Assembly (NCBI GenBank): GCA_019925095.2
Contig: CM034398.1
Span: forward strand, 6,587,001-6,651,000
Length of the DNA: 64,000 nt
Direction: 5' to 3'
DNA from: Dendrolimus kikuchii
Lineage: Eukaryota; Arthropoda; Insecta; Lepidoptera; Lasiocampidae
A program made the position numbers and the translations under genes. The notes under the pieces were generated by a model. The model was not told the DNA's origin, searched no databases, and saw only the letters and a program-made list of their open reading frames with translations. Of this stretch, positions 34,944-44,992 are shown piece by piece (positions within the stretch are counted from its first letter, which is position 1; every line of letters starts with the position of its first letter).

Positions 34944-35142
34944 TCTTTATATATATAATTCTTCTGTACGTGTGTTAACAGTGATCTCCTCCTAAACGGC
35001 TGGACCGATTTGAATGAATTTTTTTGTGTGTGTTCAAGTGGATTCGAGGATGGTTTAGATTCACAATGGGACCCGGTAGGTGGCGCTGCAATTGGGTTTC
35101 AAATTTTCTTCAGGGCAGGACTACGTCTGCCAGCACAGCTAG
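34944..35142 (+). mobile_element. Short Helitron-like element
   Basis: TCTTTATATATATAATTCTT after A, CTAAACGGCTGGACCGATTT inside and GCCAGCACAGCTAG before T. Same family as 34213-34415. Confidence 0.75.
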
Positions 35143-35157
35143 TAATAATATAAAAGT

Positions 35158-35775
35158 CTAGTTGGTTTTTTAGATATTTTGTGTGTGTCTGTTTGTTCGC
35201 GATTCACGTAAAAAGTACTGCGCCCATTTACATCGACAGCAAATTCCCGGACTAAAACCTGCGATCTAAACAGAAAAACCAAAATCAGGATCTATAAAAC
35301 CGTCCTACGGGCCATCCTGATGTATGGCTGCGAAGCTGGACGCCTACTCTCAAGGAGGAGAACCAGCTTTTAGTACCGGAAAGGAAGGTTCTCCGTAAGA
35401 TTCTGGGTCCAACTATGAGAGAGGATGGTAGCTGGAGGGTCCGAACCAACCTCGAAATTCAGAATCACGTGGCCGAGCCTAACATAATGGGAGAAATAAA
35501 AGCTCATCGCCTCCGCTGGCTCGGTCACGTAGAACGGATGAGAGAGGATCGGCGTCCGGTCGGCCGTCCCACATATCGCTGGAAGGACAGAGCGGAGGCT
35601 GACGTGTCGGAGCTAGGAGCCGATAATTGGCAAGAAACCGCACAGGGCAGCGAAAAGTGGCATGCTCTCGTTTCGGAGGCCAAGATCCACTTTGGGTCGC
35701 TGAGCCAACGGAGTAAAGTAGTAGTAGTAAAACCTGCGATACTTTATATCCCGGGAATCCCGCGGGATTAAGAGT
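35158..35775 (+). mobile_element. Helitron-family repeat split by an RTE-like LINE
   Basis: TGTGTGTCTGTTTGTTCGCG and CATCGACAGCAAATTCCCGG, then, after the LINE insertion at 35266-35727, ATCCCGGGAATCCCGCGGGA. These are successive modules of the repeats at 31988, 36010 and 48386. Confidence 0.5.
35266..35727 (+). pseudogene. RTE-like LINE 3' fragment with 13-bp TSD
   Basis: Translates in two frames joined by a one-base loss near 35340: TKIRIYKTVLRAILMYGCEA, then TLKEENQLLVPERKVLRKIL, MREDGSWRVRTN, LRWLGHVERMREDRRP and GRPTYRWKD. The YGCEAW-like and LRW.GHVeRM motifs are the C-terminal signature of RTE-type ORFs. This family differs from the one at 6970 and ends in a GTA repeat. TAAAACCTGCGAT flanks it on both sides (35253-35265 and 35728-35740), so its borders are exact. 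Confidence 0.85.
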
Positions 35776-36009
35776 TGATTAATTTTAAAGCGATTCTCTC
35801 AAGTTGTTAAATAATTTTGTGACTTACTTTCTGTCTCTTAAAAATTTTAATAAAAAAGTTTTAGTTGCGTAGTCTTTAGTAATACGTTTTATTTCGCGTT
35901 TTATGTGAAATTCCTGGATTTATGTATTCTCATTGTAAATAACTCATTGTCTTGCTGCTAAATATCGGTAAAATAATTGACCTTGCTACCCGTCCAACGT
36001 GTACGAAGT

Positions 36010-36386
36010 AGCTGGCGTTACATATTAAAAATTATTAGACTTAAACTTTGCGCTACTTTTTATCCTAGGAATCCCGCGGCAATTTTTCTGGAAATGTTTT
36101 GAAATGGCCAGCTTAAAAAGAAATCGAATTTCAATGTGTTTTTTTTTCTTATCGATAGCAAATTTAATGTAATAAAATGTTTGGTATTTTCATCCCGGGA
36201 TTCCCGCGGGAATTTTCCCGGAAGCGTTTTGAATTTGTTCGGATGCAAAAAAATTAGCTTATGCCGTCACAGTTATCACTAAAACGATAGCTTGTATTCT
36301 TTTTGTGAATGCAGCGATACTTCGTGCCCCGGCAATTTCGCGGGAATTCAAAGTCAAGCGTGGACGAAGTCGCGGCCAAATCCTAG
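36010..36386 (+). mobile_element. Helitron-like element, 3' end CTAG
   Basis: CTTAAACTTTGCGCTACTTT, TATCCTAGGAATCCCGCGGC, CATCCCGGGATTCCCGCGGG and AAGCGTGGACGAAGTCGCGG, ending CTAG before T. Same family as 30998-31194 and the reversed copies. Confidence 0.6.
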
Positions 36387-36426
36387 TTAAGTACATATTT
36401 ATTTCTTATACATGTTACAAACACAA

Positions 36427-36755
36427 AAAGAGAGAAAGAATACAATTTCCTGCGGCTGGGCGGCGTGGCGTAAGAGGCGACAAAACAACCCACAGCCAGA
36501 TGGTAGGGTATTTGCTCGACTGGATGGCGACCACACCTGGTCTAGAGCATGCCGCAATAACAACCTTGACAACCTTGAGTAGTGTTCCGGCATTAGTGAC
36601 CAGGTTCCAGCCTCCCGTTAGAGAGCTGCAGCACATTGGTAGAAATTTTGGTTGGTATTGGTAGAACAGTTGTGGTTACAAATGTCCATAGGCGATGATA
36701 ACCACTTTCCAACAGGTGGGCCGTCTGCCTGTCTGCTGAACTCATGCAATAAAAA
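36427..36755 (+). mobile_element. A-tailed SINE copy
   Basis: AGAGAGAAAGAATACAATTT, GCGACAAAACAACCCACAGC, GACTGGATGGCGACC, GTTCCGGCATTAGTGACCAG, GGCGATGATAACCACTTTCC and ACTCATGCAATAAAAAAAG. ACAACCTTG is duplicated in the middle. Frames of 61-119 codons over it are not genes. Confidence 0.75.
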
Positions 36756-36976
36756 AAGGATACTTGAACTAAATTCATACATTGTTTTATTATAATGTTC
36801 TTGTTAAGTCACTTTCTTGTTTATTTGTTCTGGTGGAATTTTGAAATTAATTTAAACAAACTTCCTAATAAGCTAGAGGTTAGAAGTTTTAAGCAAAGCT
36901 GATACTTAGATGATAATATAAGGTAATTATAAACACATGGAACATTAATTTGTTTAATGTCAGTTGTTTAAGATAA

Positions 36977-37554
36977 ATGGCTTAATTATATTGCTTTTTG
37001 AATATTTAAAAACAAACTACACTTACTTCGTTAATAGAAACTTTACTTGATGGTATGGCACTTACGGTTTGTACAATTTGTACACACTCAACATTAATTT
37101 ATAACAATACAATTTTACAACAGGGGAGACGAGCACTGCGTAATACGTAATGGCGAGCGGATATACTAATCACACTCACACAATCGAAAATTGCCCAGCA
37201 TAGCTCCTTTACTTTTATATATATAATGTTTTTTTTTTATTGGACTTGACTTTATGTTGTTGGTCCGAAGACCTTACAACTTTACCGGGGTTTTTGGGGC
37301 GAGGCGAAGGCGCTCGAGCTCGTGGGGAATCAATATATATAATGTGTATGAAGTGAGTTGCTTACTATATCCGCTGGCCATTACGTATTACGCAGTGCTC
37401 GTCTCCTCTGTTGTAAAATTGTATTATTATAAATTAATGTTGAGTGTGTACAAATTGTACAAACCGTAAGTGCCATACCATCAAGTAAAGTTTCTATTAA
37501 CAAAGTAAGTGTAGTTTGTTTTTAAATATTCAAAAAGCAATATAATTAAGCCAT
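36977..37554. repeat. 578-bp inverted repeat, 189-bp arms, 200-bp spacer
   Basis: The left arm 36977-37165 starts ATGGCTTAATTATATTGC. The right arm 37366-37554 is its reverse complement, ending AATTAAGCCAT, with only four mismatches and no gap by my alignment. The 200-bp spacer holds a T10 run and a GC-richer GGGGCGAGGCGAAGGCGC patch. The arms contain no ORF of note. The right arm stops exactly where the truncated BEL/Pao 5' LTR starts. It may be a foldback element or a local inverted duplication formed with the retrotransposon insertion. Confidence 0.9.
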
Positions 37555-37645
37555 CGTAAAAACATTCACGCATCGCGCGCGCATTTGAGATATCCACCCA
37601 ATTGCAATACTAACCGGGTTCCAAGAGCTTGGTGATAAGTGGCAA
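37554..37645 (+). repeat. BEL/Pao 5' LTR, 3' half only
   Basis: TCGTAAAAACATTCACGCAT through GTGATAAGTGGCAA, identical over 92 bp to the end of the 3' LTR. The upstream half is replaced by the inverted-repeat arm. I did not identify a tRNA primer-binding site with confidence. Confidence 0.75.
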
Positions 37646-37784
37646 GTGAATCTAGTTGTGAAGCGGGAGATATATAACAAGAGAACACGCACTGCTGCTC
37701 CTGTATCGCAGACGCTCCGGTTACTCAGCTCATATTATTACGGGTGAGTCCATTTATCTCCATTCCCTCTTACCCGCTATTGAC

Positions 37785-40700
37785 TTGATTATGGGCTCTG
37801 ATGTCTTGGGCCAAATTTTGGATGGTAACAAAATTTTTTTGGGCCCCGGCAGGCCAATAGCCTTCGGCACGATCTTCAATTTCGCTCTTTTAGGTCCTAT
37901 CAATCCAAACTACACAAAGCCTGAGCCTCAAGTTAATTCAGCACTAGTAAATATTGACTGTTTACAACCCCAACACTCAAATAAAGAAATACACTCCGCT
38001 CTGGAGAGATTCTGGGAAGTCGAAGAAGTGCAATCAAAGGACAACTCAACCTCTGACGAGTGTGAGGAGAACTTTCGTTCTACCACCACACGTGATCCCA
38101 CAGGGCGATACATAGTATCCCTTCCCTTTCTTACAAAGGCACCTAAGCTCGGTGCAACCCACGCTATTGCACTACGACGATTCCTTAATTTGGAGCGCAA
38201 ACTCCAAAGAGATCCTACCCTCCGCTCAAAATATATCGACTTCATGAAGGAATACATTGACATGGGCCACATGGCTCTTTGTCACCCCAGCACATTTAAA
38301 GGAAAAGACCATTTTTACGTCCCGCATCATGGCATCTTCAAAGCCAACTCTGAAAAACTTCGCACGGTTTTTGATGGCAGCTGTAAGAGCTCTAATGGTG
38401 TCAGTCTTAATGACTGTCTGCACACTGGCCCACCGCTCCAACGTGATATTACTGACATCATTCTAAATTTTCGTACTCACAAAGTGGTCTTTAGTACAGA
38501 CATCCAGATGATGTTTAGAAATATACTAGTTCACCCAGACCACAGACGGTTCCAACTCATTCTATGGCGCTCTTCTCCAGATCAACCTCTGCTCACTTAC
38601 GCCCTGTCCACTGTCACGTATGGCCTACGACCCAGCCCCTTCCTCGCCAATCGATCTATTATACAGCTGGTCACTGATGAAGGTCACCGTTTTCCCCAGG
38701 CTGCACAGGTTCTTACGCACTCCATATTCGTGGATGACATTCTGACTGGGCATGATTCAGTTGACAAGGCAATAGCTCTGCAGACTGAACTCATTGAGTT
38801 ACTAGCCCTAGGGGGATTTCATTTGCGAAAGTGGACCTCAAACTCTCGTCAGCTTTTAGAACGCTTCCCGGATGATCAATGTGACATACCCAAGGATTTT
38901 GATGTTGTACCCGACTCCAATGCAATCAAGGTACTTGGTATGCAATGGATACCCCAAACGGACGAATTTACATATCACATTTCGGTACCTACACTGGAAA
39001 AATTTACCAAAAGGTCAATACTCAGTACCATCGCTCGTTTATACGATCCTAGTGGATGGATCAGCCCAGTTATTTTCCGCGCAAAACTGCTCATTCAGCA
39101 CCTATGGACTCTAAAGTTAGACTGGGATGAATCGGCTCCCAATGATGTCACATTTCAATTTCAGCACATTTTTGAAGACTTACCTCTACTCTCTGCTCTT
39201 CGACTCCCCAGAACAATTTGCACCAGCAAAGATTCCACCTACACCCTACACGGTTTTGCCGATGCATCCGAATCCGGATATGCAGCCGCAGTCTATCTTC
39301 ATGAAACGAATATCACGGGTCAGGTACACGTCAGACTACTTGTTTCTAAATCCAAGGTAGCCCCCATTAAAACCCGACAGACTATACCAAAGCTGGAACT
39401 TTCAGCTGCACACCTCACTTCGCTGCTCATTTCTCGCGTCTCTGTTCAACTTTCTGCCCACATTACCATTCAGCAACACTTTTGTTGGTCAGACAGTACT
39501 ATCGTACTCGCCTGGCTTAAAACTCCTTCTCAATCCCTACAGGTCTTTGAGGCCAATCGAGTCTCTGCCATTGCAGCCAATCCATGTAACCCTACTTGGA
39601 GACATGTACCCTCAGCTCTTAACCCTGCCGACTGTGCTAGCAGGGGAATATCAGCACAGGAACTCTTAGCCTATGACCTATGGTGGTCGCCTACTTGGCT
39701 CAAGGCCCCACCTGATACCTGGCCCACGATGCCCCCTGCTTTGGGTCATCACGTACTGCCTGGTCTAAAACCCAGAAAAATGGTAGCTCACATCGCGGTT
39801 CCTGATCTAGACACGGATTTACTCACGAGATTCAGCTCCTTAGACACACTTGTAGGCGTAACCGCATGTATTAAACGTTTTGCACACAATTGCTTGGTAT
39901 CTTCTCACTCTCGCATCGTTGGTCCCATTACCGTAGACGAACGTAAGAAAGCGCTCTTACACTGGGTACGCTCAGTCCAACAAAATATGTTCGCTGAAGA
40001 CATCCACCGACTGCAAACTAACAAATTATGTACAGTGCGAATACAACGCCTCTCGCCCTTTCTCAAGGATGGTCTTCTTAGAGTAGGAGGGCGCTTGTCC
40101 AACTCAGCCCTTAGATATGACACACAACATCCCCTCATCTTACCCAGTTCAAGCCCCCTTGTGGACCTAATTATAGATCATTTCCACACTATACACTGCC
40201 ACCCGGGCGCAGATACACTACACGCACTACTCCGTCAACAATACTGGATTTTATCTGGAAGGCGAGTCATTCGTCACCGTGTCTTTAAATGTGTACGCTG
40301 TTTTAGGCATCGAGCTCAGCCGAATCCCCCTTTTATGGCCGACCTACCGGCTGATCGAGTCAGCCCACAACCGGTGTTTAGTCAAGTGTCCACGGATTTT
40401 GCCGGACCATTCCTAATTAAATCAAGTACTCTACGCAATGCCAAACTTCTCAAAGGCTACTTTTGTGTTTTCGTTTGTCTCGCCACCAAGGCAGTGCACT
40501 TAGAGGCTGTCTCGGAACTTTCTACGGACGCCTTTTTTGCGGCATTGCAAAGGTTCGTTAGTCGGCGCGGAATCCCTACCCTAATTCGCTCTGATTGCGG
40601 TACAAACTATGTCGGCGCAAGAAATCAGCTCATAGAAGTACAAAACTTCTTAAAGGCCAATGATGATAGAATTACGCACAAGCTAGCCACACAGCAGATC

Positions 40701-41297
40701 ACATGGTTGCTCAATCCGCCCTCAGCTCCTTCTTTTGGCGGTCTGCACGAGGCAGCCGTGAAATCTACTAAGCAATTACTCTATCGCGTATTAGGTGAGC
40801 AGCATCTGACCTTTGAAGAATTTTCTACACTCTTAGCCCGTATTGAGGCCGTTCTCAACTCTCGACCACTCTGCCCTCTGTCTTCAGACCCTACAGACTT
40901 CGAAGTCCTAACCGCTGGTCATTTCCTTATAGGTCGCCCACTTACCGCATTACCCGAACATTCCCATGAATCCTCTCCTCCATCAACCCTACGACGTTTT
41001 CGCTTAGTGCAAGCGTTGGCTCAGCGATTTTGGACCTTGTGGTCGAAATCCTACCTGCACACTCTCCAATCCCGATCTAAATGGACTACGGAAACCAGTC
41101 GACCCAAGATTGGTGAGCTGGTACTCATAAAGGAGGATAATCTTCCCAGACTCCAGTGGAAGATGGGAAGAATAAAGAAGATTCTGCCCGGAAGGGATGA
41201 CGTCGTCCGAGTCGTAGAACTCAGCACCAAGGATGGCAGCTTAACGAGACCAGTCACAAAGATTGCTCGTCTTCCCCTCGACGACAACAGCACTTAG
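37785..41297 (+). CDS. pol: BEL/Pao pol (protease end, RT, RNase H, integrase)
   Basis: 1170 codons without a stop. Residues 1-40 (IMGSDVLGQI..LGP) are the C-terminal end of the aspartic protease; its catalytic part is missing. RT lies at about 170-440, with a motif-A Asp at 239 (FSTDI) and the FVDD box at 315-318. RNase H follows at about 485-620 with FADAS (Asp 493), Glu 538 (KLELS), WSDS (Asp 570) and Asp 616. Integrase has an H2C2 zinc-binding region (His 801/804/806, Cys 836 and 839) and a D,D,E core at Asp 871, Asp 937 and Glu 989. Residues about 1075-1165 form the C-terminal domain typical of BEL/Pao pol. The frame is open from 37662; the first ATG is at 37791 and cuts into protease, so no natural start is present. 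In intact elements pol is made as part of a Gag-Pol polyprotein that reverse-transcribes RNA and integrates cDNA. All catalytic residues I checked are kept. Confidence 0.9.
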   Translation: MIMGSDVLGQILDGNKIFLGPGRPIAFGTIFNFALLGPINPNYTKPEPQVNSALVNIDCLQPQHSNKEIHSALERFWEVEEVQSKDNSTSDECEENFRSTTTRDPTGRYIVSLPFLTKAPKLGATHAIALRRFLNLERKLQRDPTLRSKYIDFMKEYIDMGHMALCHPSTFKGKDHFYVPHHGIFKANSEKLRTVFDGSCKSSNGVSLNDCLHTGPPLQRDITDIILNFRTHKVVFSTDIQMMFRNILVHPDHRRFQLILWRSSPDQPLLTYALSTVTYGLRPSPFLANRSIIQLVTDEGHRFPQAAQVLTHSIFVDDILTGHDSVDKAIALQTELIELLALGGFHLRKWTSNSRQLLERFPDDQCDIPKDFDVVPDSNAIKVLGMQWIPQTDEFTYHISVPTLEKFTKRSILSTIARLYDPSGWISPVIFRAKLLIQHLWTLKLDWDESAPNDVTFQFQHIFEDLPLLSALRLPRTICTSKDSTYTLHGFADASESGYAAAVYLHETNITGQVHVRLLVSKSKVAPIKTRQTIPKLELSAAHLTSLLISRVSVQLSAHITIQQHFCWSDSTIVLAWLKTPSQSLQVFEANRVSAIAANPCNPTWRHVPSALNPADCASRGISAQELLAYDLWWSPTWLKAPPDTWPTMPPALGHHVLPGLKPRKMVAHIAVPDLDTDLLTRFSSLDTLVGVTACIKRFAHNCLVSSHSRIVGPITVDERKKALLHWVRSVQQNMFAEDIHRLQTNKLCTVRIQRLSPFLKDGLLRVGGRLSNSALRYDTQHPLILPSSSPLVDLIIDHFHTIHCHPGADTLHALLRQQYWILSGRRVIRHRVFKCVRCFRHRAQPNPPFMADLPADRVSPQPVFSQVSTDFAGPFLIKSSTLRNAKLLKGYFCVFVCLATKAVHLEAVSELSTDAFFAALQRFVSRRGIPTLIRSDCGTNYVGARNQLIEVQNFLKANDDRITHKLATQQITWLLNPPSAPSFGGLHEAAVKSTKQLLYRVLGEQHLTFEEFSTLLARIEAVLNSRPLCPLSSDPTDFEVLTAGHFLIGRPLTALPEHSHESSPPSTLRRFRLVQALAQRFWTLWSKSYLHTLQSRSKWTTETSRPKIGELVLIKEDNLPRLQWKMGRIKKILPGRDDVVRVVELSTKDGSLTRPVTKIARLPLDDNST

Positions 41298-41343
41298 TCA
41301 GCACTATAAATGGGAGCCGTCACCTTTTCCCCGGGCCCCAGGA

Positions 41344-41526
41344 TGTTCACGCCACCGCGTAACGAACGATGATTCCCCGAAAAAGTAATTTACCCCGCAC
41401 TTCCGCGTCTCAACGATCAGTCTGAATCGATCCGTCGTAAAAACATTCACGCATCGCGCGCGCATTTGAGATATCCACCCAATTGCAATACTAACCGGGT
41501 TCCAAGAGCTTGGTGATAAGTGGCAA
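41344..41526 (+). repeat. BEL/Pao 3' LTR (probable extent)
   Basis: Begins TGTTCACGCCACCGCG, directly after CCCCGGGCCCCAGGA which sits where a polypurine tract is expected, and ends GTGGCAA. The last 92 bp equal the 5' repeat. The start is inferred from the usual TG terminus of LTRs, since the matching part of the 5' LTR is absent. Confidence 0.65.
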
Positions 41527-41719
41527 TTTTGAAGGTTTATGCATACCTATAAGTAAAAATTTAAGTATTAAATTTAATGTATGAATGAAAATGTTCGTCA
41601 CCTAAAAGTCGACATTTGCTTGCACGAGTACAAGAAACAATACTGCCAACATTTAAAAAAATGTTACGTTTATAAAATATCAAACGTGAAAAGATAATGA
41701 CACGCTGCGATTAACAATA

Positions 41720-41970
41720 AGAAACAAACAGGATATAATTATTACGCTTGACATAAATATTAAAACCAATAAAAAGGTTTTACATATCTAAACAATCTTC
41801 TTAGACAAGATAGAAAATCAAACAACTTTGATATAAATAATTTTAAATTATTGTCAAATAGTTAAACATAATTTTCTGTGGAACGGTCTGTTCTGTGACT
41901 TGTGTGAAAAGGTAACATGCTCTCGCGGAATGTTAAATGAATCAATTTGAAAACTGGCGAACATTTTCAC
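41720..41970 (+). repeat. Dispersed repeat, inverted partner of 60757-61020
   Basis: CATAAATATTAAAACCAATA, AACAATCTTCTTAGACAAGA, TAGTTAAACATAATTTTCTG, GGAACGGTCTGTTCTGTGAC and GAATCAATTTGAAAACTGGC recur in order as reverse complement about 19 kb downstream. No coding potential. Confidence 0.7.
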
Positions 41971-41979
41971 ATCACGACT

Positions 41980-42525
41980 GTACACTGCCTTACAGTTAAA
42001 CGCATGTAATTGGAATGAGACGCAAATATCTTACGCAATGACCTGCCAGCTAAATAAAATAGGTACGTCTTTTATAACAAAGAACTTTTGTCTTTTTCAA
42101 AAAGGCATAGGAAATTATAACATCATCATTAGATTTACAGCGTGTAATTGTTATGTTTGGTGTGAACCAGCTCGCCTCTGATTGGCTGATGAGGGTACAA
42201 CCTCCCAATCACATTGCGCCTACGCATGTAACGAAACAATCATTCATAATTTATGAATATTTCATACAATTGTTTGCATGACTTTTAATAATCGTTGAGA
42301 CAATATATTTCCAAAGCAATATCCATTTTAATATTATCATTTTTTACCCTACATTAGTGGTGTTTCGTAATTTGTAATACGTGACGACAATTATTTTAAA
42401 GCTTAGAAAATATAAATACATACGTAGATATAATTTAGCTTACTTGAAAAAGTAGTAATCCTAACTTAACAAGATTTTCTCTAAAATTGTAAATATAATT
42501 ATAATTTAATAAACATTTTATTTTT
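41980..42525. other. No gene recognised
   Basis: AT-rich. A short GC-richer patch with GAACCAGCTCGCCTCTGATT and GGCTGATGAGGGTAC (about 42160-42230) contains ATTGG, but there is no other promoter evidence. Confidence 0.35.
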
Positions 42526-42530
42526 TTCTT

Positions 42531-42822
42531 CTCCGTGCAGGAACGGAGAAAGAATACAATTTCCTGCAGCCGGGCGACTAAACAACCCACATCCAGGTGG
42601 TAGGGCCTCTGCCCGACTGGATGGCTACCACCCCTGGTCTACAGTATGTCGCCATAACAACCTTGAGTTATGTTCCGGCATTAGTGACCAGGTTCCAGTT
42701 TCCCTTAAGAGAGCAGCAGCGCATTTGTAGCAACTTTGGTGTTGCAAATGTCCATAGGCGATGGTAACCGCTTTCCATCAAGGGACTGTCTGCCTGTCTG
42801 CTGATCTCCTGCAATAAAAAAA
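42531..42822 (+). mobile_element. A-tailed SINE, near full-length
   Basis: CTCCGTGCAGGAACGGAGAA, GCGACTAAACAACCCACATC, CTACCACCCCTGGTCTACAG, GTTCCGGCATTAGTGACCAG, GCATTTGTAGCAACTTTGG, GGCGATGGTAACCGCTTTCC and CTCCTGCAATAAAAAAA. Apart from a small deletion after GGCCGGGC this is one of the least damaged copies. Confidence 0.8.
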
Positions 42823-42996
42823 TATAAAAAATTGTTTAAGGTTAGTTTAGACCTTTTGTATATTTTATATTCAACGGGTAACTATTGTAGATAAGCTGGG
42901 AACAGCCATTTGCTTTAAACATTTTCGGGTATAATTCAAAATAATTAAAATATATTTCTAAGGCGCAAAATAAACCTCTTTATATTTCCATTCTCT

Positions 42997-43105
42997 CTTT
43001 CAGACCCCTTTTAAAATTCAAATTAATTTATTTGCATAAAAACATGGTCTAAAATGATGTTACAGTTTAAACGTACACATATTCTTGCCAGATTAGCGTT
43101 CAAAT
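42997..43105 (-). mobile_element. Non-LTR retroelement 3' end
   Basis: TTAAAATTCAAATTAATTTA then TTTGCATAAAAACATGGTC and GATGTTACAGTTTAAAC is the reverse of a LINE 3' terminus like that at 23545-23655. The adjoining 92-codon plus frame (43054-43332) contains CDNCPRHRKKLTAALERDHK but I do not recognise it. Confidence 0.4.
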
Positions 43106-43769
43106 ACATATCAAAAAATATTATTGCTATTAGTAGACGAATGCCTAAATTTCCTATCTCTAATGTTAGTGTTTTGTGTGATAATTGTCCCCGACACAGA
43201 AAGAAGCTAACAGCTGCATTGGAGAGAGACCATAAGGGTTTTTCCTTCACGTATTGCAACCCTAAGAAGCCAAGAAACTTTCCAGCACAACAGAATCGCG
43301 TGTATGCCCCAGTATGCCAATGTACAACATGAAAAATATTGCAATAACCCTAATTAAATACTCATTCACACAATCGAATCTGACGAAATAACACGACCGG
43401 GTATAACTTATTAACACATCAAGCCAACTACAACGGGACCGCTGGATATTATTATTTGGCCGGTTAATAATGGAGTCATCATTTCGCCGTGACAGCTTCA
43501 CACCTTGAGACGGGACGGCGAATTGACTCTCTTTTTACGGTAAGGATTTATTGCAGGAGGGAGCGGGATGCTTATAGATTAGCGGATGAGCTTTGGATAG
43601 TTTGTGTCGCTTAGCACTTAGAATCAGAAATAGAAATGTTAATTACAATTAACCACAGAAAGGCAATCACAAGTTTTTATGCATAACCTTTCGATTAAAA
43701 GTAACATGCTGACGTAAGAAATGCACCGAGATTCTTAGTTACGTCAGTTATTTTTTTATTCCTTGGTCC

Positions 43770-44830
43770 ATCGAAAGTGTGTATGTGGGGCTCTCAGAGG
43801 TCGGCTATGCACACACCTTCCATCAGCATTGAGGTGTGAAATGCCGGCCGCCAGACTGCCCCGCCGGCGGCTTCGCCTTGTCGGGGTGGCACTAGCATCT
43901 CCGCAGGAATGCTATTGCCACGTCACGGTTTGAGATACCCACTAAAACCCCTGGCCGATCCTCGAACGTCCCTTGTCCGGGCTGTGGGCACACTTGCGCA
44001 TTCATTCAATTCGAGCCTGGACTAACTAAGATGGTCATCGTCTCTGCCTGGTGGTGACAGAGCCGGTAAGGGGCCTCGAGTTTGTAATCCTTGCCCCGGT
44101 GCAAATTCGCAGGGGGCAACTACCCCCCCGGTAACGGAGTACGGGAGTCGGCCAATCAGCGGCTTTCGGTGGCCATCAAGGGCTTCGCGTTGGCTCCGTC
44201 TGCGGAATGGTTGGCTAGTCTGAAGCATCCAATGGCCATTTCGGGTTTAAGGTGGCCATCTGTGGCGTCTGGTGGCCTGTGTGCGGCATAAGAGATATTC
44301 ACGACCTCTCAAACATCGCCCTGATCCCGGCGGATGAGGTTAAGGGGGGTCGGTAGCCAGCGTGGGACTTCGTTGTCTGGTGGACGCGCGTGCAGGGGAG
44401 CAATCCCGTTGAGGTGTGTGTGGCGGCCGTTGTCAGCGCGGTCGAACATCCGACGCGCCGACATCACCACAAATTCCTTAACACTGGAAATGCTCTAATC
44501 ACGGGCAATCACGTCGTTCCTCAAGCAAGGCGATGTTTTGCTGCCTTTGCAGCAGCCTCGAGCGGAGATAGATCTTCTAGACCTTCGTCCTCAGAGGCAA
44601 ACTAGATGAAAGTACAGGTTGGAGCAGGGTCCAATGCTGGACGGACGACGGCCGGCCCCTTTACGGGCTCGCCCCTCCATTTGTTAGCCGCAGAGCTGGG
44701 TCTCTCCGGATACCTCGGGTCTCACCTCGAGGTGAAGGGGGGCGCAGATTGGCGCGCGTCCCTGTTCTCCGGTGGTCAAGTCAAACTGCTGCAACACTGG
44801 TCAAGGACAACAGAAAACGTATCGTGAATC
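43770..44830. repeat. GC-rich block of about 1 kb, likely retroelement relic
   Basis: Sharply GC-richer than everything around it, with several unbroken but unrecognised frames (44022-44228 minus; 44091-44291, 44390-44605 and 44606-44827 plus). It ends next to a LINE 3' tail (44876), which suggests that it is a LINE 5' UTR or ORF1 remnant joined to a 3' end by an internal deletion. A host CpG-rich region is a less likely alternative. I could not match it to a known protein. Confidence 0.4.
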
Positions 44831-44875
44831 TTAAATGCGGTATTCTTTAATAAGGGCGTTATAAAATTTCTTAGA

Positions 44876-44992
44876 GGTCGGCAATGCGTTCGCGACGCCC
44901 CTAGTGTGGGAAACGTCCACAGGCGAAGGTAATCACTTTCCATCAAGTGGACTGTCTGCCGGTTTGCCGGCTTTAGGCAATAATAAAAAAAA
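44876..44992 (+). repeat. LINE 3' UTR fragment
   Basis: GAGGTCGGCAATGCGTTCGC, GACGCCCCTAGTGTGGG, GTCCACAGGCGAAGGTAATC, ACTTTCCATCAAGTGGACTG and GGCAATAATAAAAAAA. Same 3' module as at 14762 and in the A-tailed SINEs. Confidence 0.65.

Larger units (their letters stand above)
37554..41526 (+). mobile_element. BEL/Pao LTR retrotransposon, internally deleted
   Basis: A pol ORF with BEL/Pao-type RT, RNase H and integrase is flanked by a 92-bp perfectly identical direct repeat (37554-37645 and 41435-41526). The 3' LTR probably begins at TGTTCACGCC (41344) just after GGGCCCCAGGA, giving an LTR of about 183 bp; the 5' copy lacks the first half of that sequence. Only about 140 bp separate the 5' LTR part from the end of the protease region, so gag and most of protease are deleted. 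The identity of the repeats and the open pol frame point to a young insertion. No target duplication is visible, as expected if the 5' end is lost. Confidence 0.85.

Noticed and set aside
36305..36664. 119-codon plus frame
   Set aside because: It crosses from a Helitron-like end into a SINE, so it is a chance fusion of repeats.
37646..37700. tRNA primer-binding site after the 5' LTR
   Set aside because: I could not match the sequence after GGCAA to a tRNA 3' end with confidence.
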